From Methanobacterium sp. UBA279 (lineage in GTDB: Archaea; Methanobacteriota; Methanobacteria; Methanobacteriales; Methanobacteriaceae), in assembly GCA_002502855.1 (NCBI GenBank), contig DAQK01000054.1, positions 1 to 25,631 of the forward strand: a stretch of 25,631 bases of DNA, written 5' to 3'. The stretch's first letter is position 1, and every line of letters begins with the position of its first letter. Both the position numbers and the translations under genes were made by a program. Of this stretch, positions 23,305-25,631 are shown piece after piece. Under the pieces are notes generated by a model, which was not told where the DNA came from, made no database searches, and worked only from the letters and a program-made list of their open reading frames with translations.

Positions 23305-25631
23305 TTATTTATTAAATGGAGAATTAAGTTCAGCATGACGATTTGATAATCTCCCTTCTTCTTTTCCATAAAGAACATAATGAACAAGTGGATTCATTTT
23401 AAGCTTTCTTACATTAGGATATCTTTCTAAATAATAGTTTCCATCGAAGTTTTCGGATGGATTTCTTCCCTCCTTCCATCCATGATAGATATAATGATCC
23501 AAGGGATTCATATTGGAGTTTCTAACATCGGGATTTTCAGTTAAATAATGCTCTTCATCAAAAAGATTTAAAGACATAATCAGTCTCTTAGCTTTAGTAA
23601 TTCTATAAATATTCTTGGGATTCAGATTTTCCTTCTTAAAAACGTATGCAAAAGATAATATCTTATCAAATTTTCTCTTTTCATAAATTGAATTATCAAC
23701 AACTGAAGAATTGCCAACAGAAGATTTACGAGTTGGAGGTTTTTTGTAATCGCTTTCTTCAACCTCTGTTGGATCTTTGATTATTAACTGTAAAAGATCC
23801 CATTCTCTGTCAGAGAAGAGTTTTTTATTTAATTCATTGTTTTCTGCCGCTAAAGCAAAGTCTTTCTGAAATCTTTCTAGAAATATTTTATGGAACTCAG
23901 GACCTATCCTCTGCAGTGTAAAAATATAAGCATTAAACCGTTTACGTTGATAGTAATAGATGAGTTTCTCCTTAAATTCAGGGTTCTCCTTTAATTTAGG
24001 GTGATTATCTAAGATATCCCTCATAAAATCATGCTCTTTACACATCGCAAATACTTTTCCCTTATCATGGACAGATGAGCCTTCATTATCCCTCCTGTTC
24101 ATATAGAAAGGCTTATCTAAAAAATAAGTCCTTGTTGCAAAGGCTGTTGTTTGAAACCAGAAGCCGTTATCTTGGAAAGAGGCGCCTGGTGTTTCATTGT
24201 GTCGTATATGATATTTTTCTATGAAATCTCTTTTATAAATCCCATTCCATGTGTTCATAACGAACCTAAAAATCTCTAACTCATTTTGTGGGTTAATAAT
24301 ACGATTATAATTATTATCCTTCCTTGCTACTTTCTCATAAGTTTTCTTGATATTATTTCCACTTCCAGTAAATCTATAAAAATCTGCTTTTATAAAATCA
24401 ACATCATTTTTTACGGCTTCATTGTAAAGAGTTTTATACATATCCAGTGCAACATAGTCATCTGGTTCAACTATACCTATATATTCTCCTGTAGCGGCAT
24501 CGATCCCTACATTCATTGTATGACCATAACCAGAATTAGGCTTAGAAATTATTTTTATTCGCTTATCTTTCTTTTGATATTCTTCTAAAATAGATAAACT
24601 ATCATCTGTTGAACCATCATTAACGCATATAATCTCTATATCTTTTAGTGTTTGATTAACAACACTATCTAAACATTCTCTTAAATACAGTTCTACATTG
24701 AATATGGGAAGTATTATAGAGACCCTTGGTTTATTTGAAGGTTCCAATAAATGACGTCTTTTAATTTTTTTAATTTCTGAAGAACTGGGGTCTACCTTAA
24801 GATTTGGATATTTTCCTTCTTTTCTCCCATAAAGAACATAATGAACAAGTGGATTCATTTTAAGCTTTCTTACATTAGGATATCTTTCTAAATAATAGTT
24901 TCCATCGAACTTCTTAGATGGAGTTCTTCCTTCCTTCCATCCATGATAAATATAATGATCCAAGGGATTCATATTGGAATTTCTAACATCGGGATTTTCA
25001 GTTAAATAATACTCATCATCAAAAAGATTTAAAGACTCAATTAGTCCCTTTGCTTTGAGAATTTTATAGATATTCTTTGGATTTAGTTTTTCCTTTTTAG
25101 AAATATATGCAAAAGATGATATTTTATCAAATTTCCTTTTTTCAATAATTAAATTATCACTAGCTGGAAACTTGTAATCAGGTTCATTTTTTCTAAATTC
25201 AATAGACTTATCAAATAACTTAGGACCTTTTTTATCCCAGTTAACACCACGTTTGACAATTTTTGCAGGATTTCCAGCGATAACAACGTTTTCTTCAACA
25301 AAGTTTTTATTTATTACAGAATTTGCACCAACTATACTATTATCAGAAACTTTAGCACCTTTTAAAAATATGGAATTTAAACCACTCCACACATGATTGC
25401 CTATAATTTTGTTATCTCCTTTATTTAGAAGTTCTTTAGTATTTATATCATATACTGAATGACCATCTGATGGTCTAATAGTTACGTTAGAAGCAAACAT
25501 ACAATTATCTCCAACAATAACATTCAAATTTTCTTCATCCTGAGCAGATATCCTCAAAGATACACAACGAAAATTTTTATCTATTTTTTTAATTTACAAT
25601 AATTACAAAGTTCCGTAACTAAATTTCTTAT
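23305..25631 (-). CDS. Acyltransferase-GT2 glycosyltransferase fusion with a duplicated module (5' end beyond the window)
   Basis: The clear frame runs from TTG 25555-25557 (750 residues), but in-frame coding sequence continues upstream, and one missing A at a T7 run on the plus strand (25584-25590) would keep it open to the window edge. Residues 1-105 are a left-handed beta-helix acyltransferase end (IIGNHVW, IVGANSV, VIAGNPAKIVKR). Residues 140-252 hold two ENPDVRNSNMNPLDHYIYHG-type repeats. Residues 277-490 are a GT2 domain: VSIILPIFNVE, VNDGSTDDS and the metal site EPDDYV (364-369). Residues 627-739 repeat the 140-252 module almost exactly. The enzyme could glycosylate and acetylate the same glycan. 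The repeat modules, known from other glycosyltransferases, are probably binding or assembly domains. Transcribed away from the window edge. Confidence 0.82.
23341..23679. repeat. Internal duplication, C-terminal copy
   Basis: Encodes residues 627-739 of the fusion enzyme; closely matches 24802-25140 at the DNA level with no gaps over about 113 codons. The longest identical protein run is over 20 residues, so the duplication is recent or kept alike by gene conversion. Confidence 0.85.
24802..25140. repeat. Internal duplication, N-terminal copy
   Basis: Encodes residues 140-252 of the fusion enzyme, between the acyltransferase and GT2 domains. It is the partner of 23341-23679. Both copies lie in direct orientation 1461 bp apart, so recombination between them would delete the GT2 domain while keeping the frame. 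Confidence 0.85.

Noticed and set aside
24286..24588. 100-codon plus-strand frame
   Set aside because: Isoleucine/phenylalanine-rich shadow antisense to the GT2 domain of the fusion gene.
1..25631. tRNA, rRNA or riboswitch
   Set aside because: I looked for GGTTCRANNCC-type T-arms and long GC-rich structured stretches and saw none; a covariance-model scan would be needed to exclude small RNAs.

Overview
The window looks like a piece of a methanogenic archaeon of the Methanobacteriales, most likely Methanobacterium or a close relative. The evidence is an AT-rich background, archaeal TATA boxes (TTTATATA and TATATATAAT types), GGAGG/AGGTG ribosome-binding sites with some TTG starts, T-run terminators, many lysine/asparagine-rich proteins, and families typical of these archaea (DUF1616-like membrane proteins, CPBP proteases, MNT-HEPN pairs). 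The assignment is inference; no rRNA or tRNA gene is present to confirm it.

Left third (1-7487), accessory region. It opens with the N-terminal part of an IS5/IS4-type transposase (minus strand) and its hairpin-like end. A long AT-rich stretch follows. Next come two overlapping minus-strand genes broken by small indels (a protein of unknown function and a retropepsin-like aspartic protease), a broken zinc-ribbon fragment, an MNT nucleotidyltransferase-HEPN pair, three small membrane-anchored or secreted proteins, a 33-bp tandem repeat at a convergent junction, and a TPR-CPBP protease fusion.

Centre and right (7772-25631), surface-polysaccharide locus. Plus strand: a polyprenyl-phosphate GT2, a three-domain glycosyltransferase (GT2 plus two CgeB-like GT-B modules), a Wzm-type ABC permease, a Wzt-type ATPase fused to a DUF1616-like membrane domain, a rhamnosyltransferase-like GT2, and a coiled-coil galactosyltransferase-like GT. 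Minus strand: a double DUF1616-like protein with a central zinc ribbon, a polyprenyl glycosylphosphotransferase (chain initiator), a UDP-N-acetylmannosamine-type dehydrogenase (precursor supply), and at the right edge an acyltransferase-GT2 fusion carrying a duplicated ~113-residue module. The implied pathway is: activated uronic-type sugar (WecC-like), priming on a lipid phosphate carrier, chain extension and branching by several GTs, and export by the ABC transporter.

Between the intact genes lie fossils: a methyltransferase with about six frameshifts (18240-19162), an N-terminally frameshifted small gene (19337-19722), a small fragment near 23013-23256, and two short minus-strand coding-like remnants (8731-8889, 22762-22830). 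The small indels sit almost entirely in accessory genes. Either these genes are decaying or the assembly has indel errors, and the sequence alone cannot decide. The most unusual intact items are the DUF1616-ABC ATPase fusion, the three-module glycosyltransferase, and the acyltransferase/GT with duplicated flanking modules.
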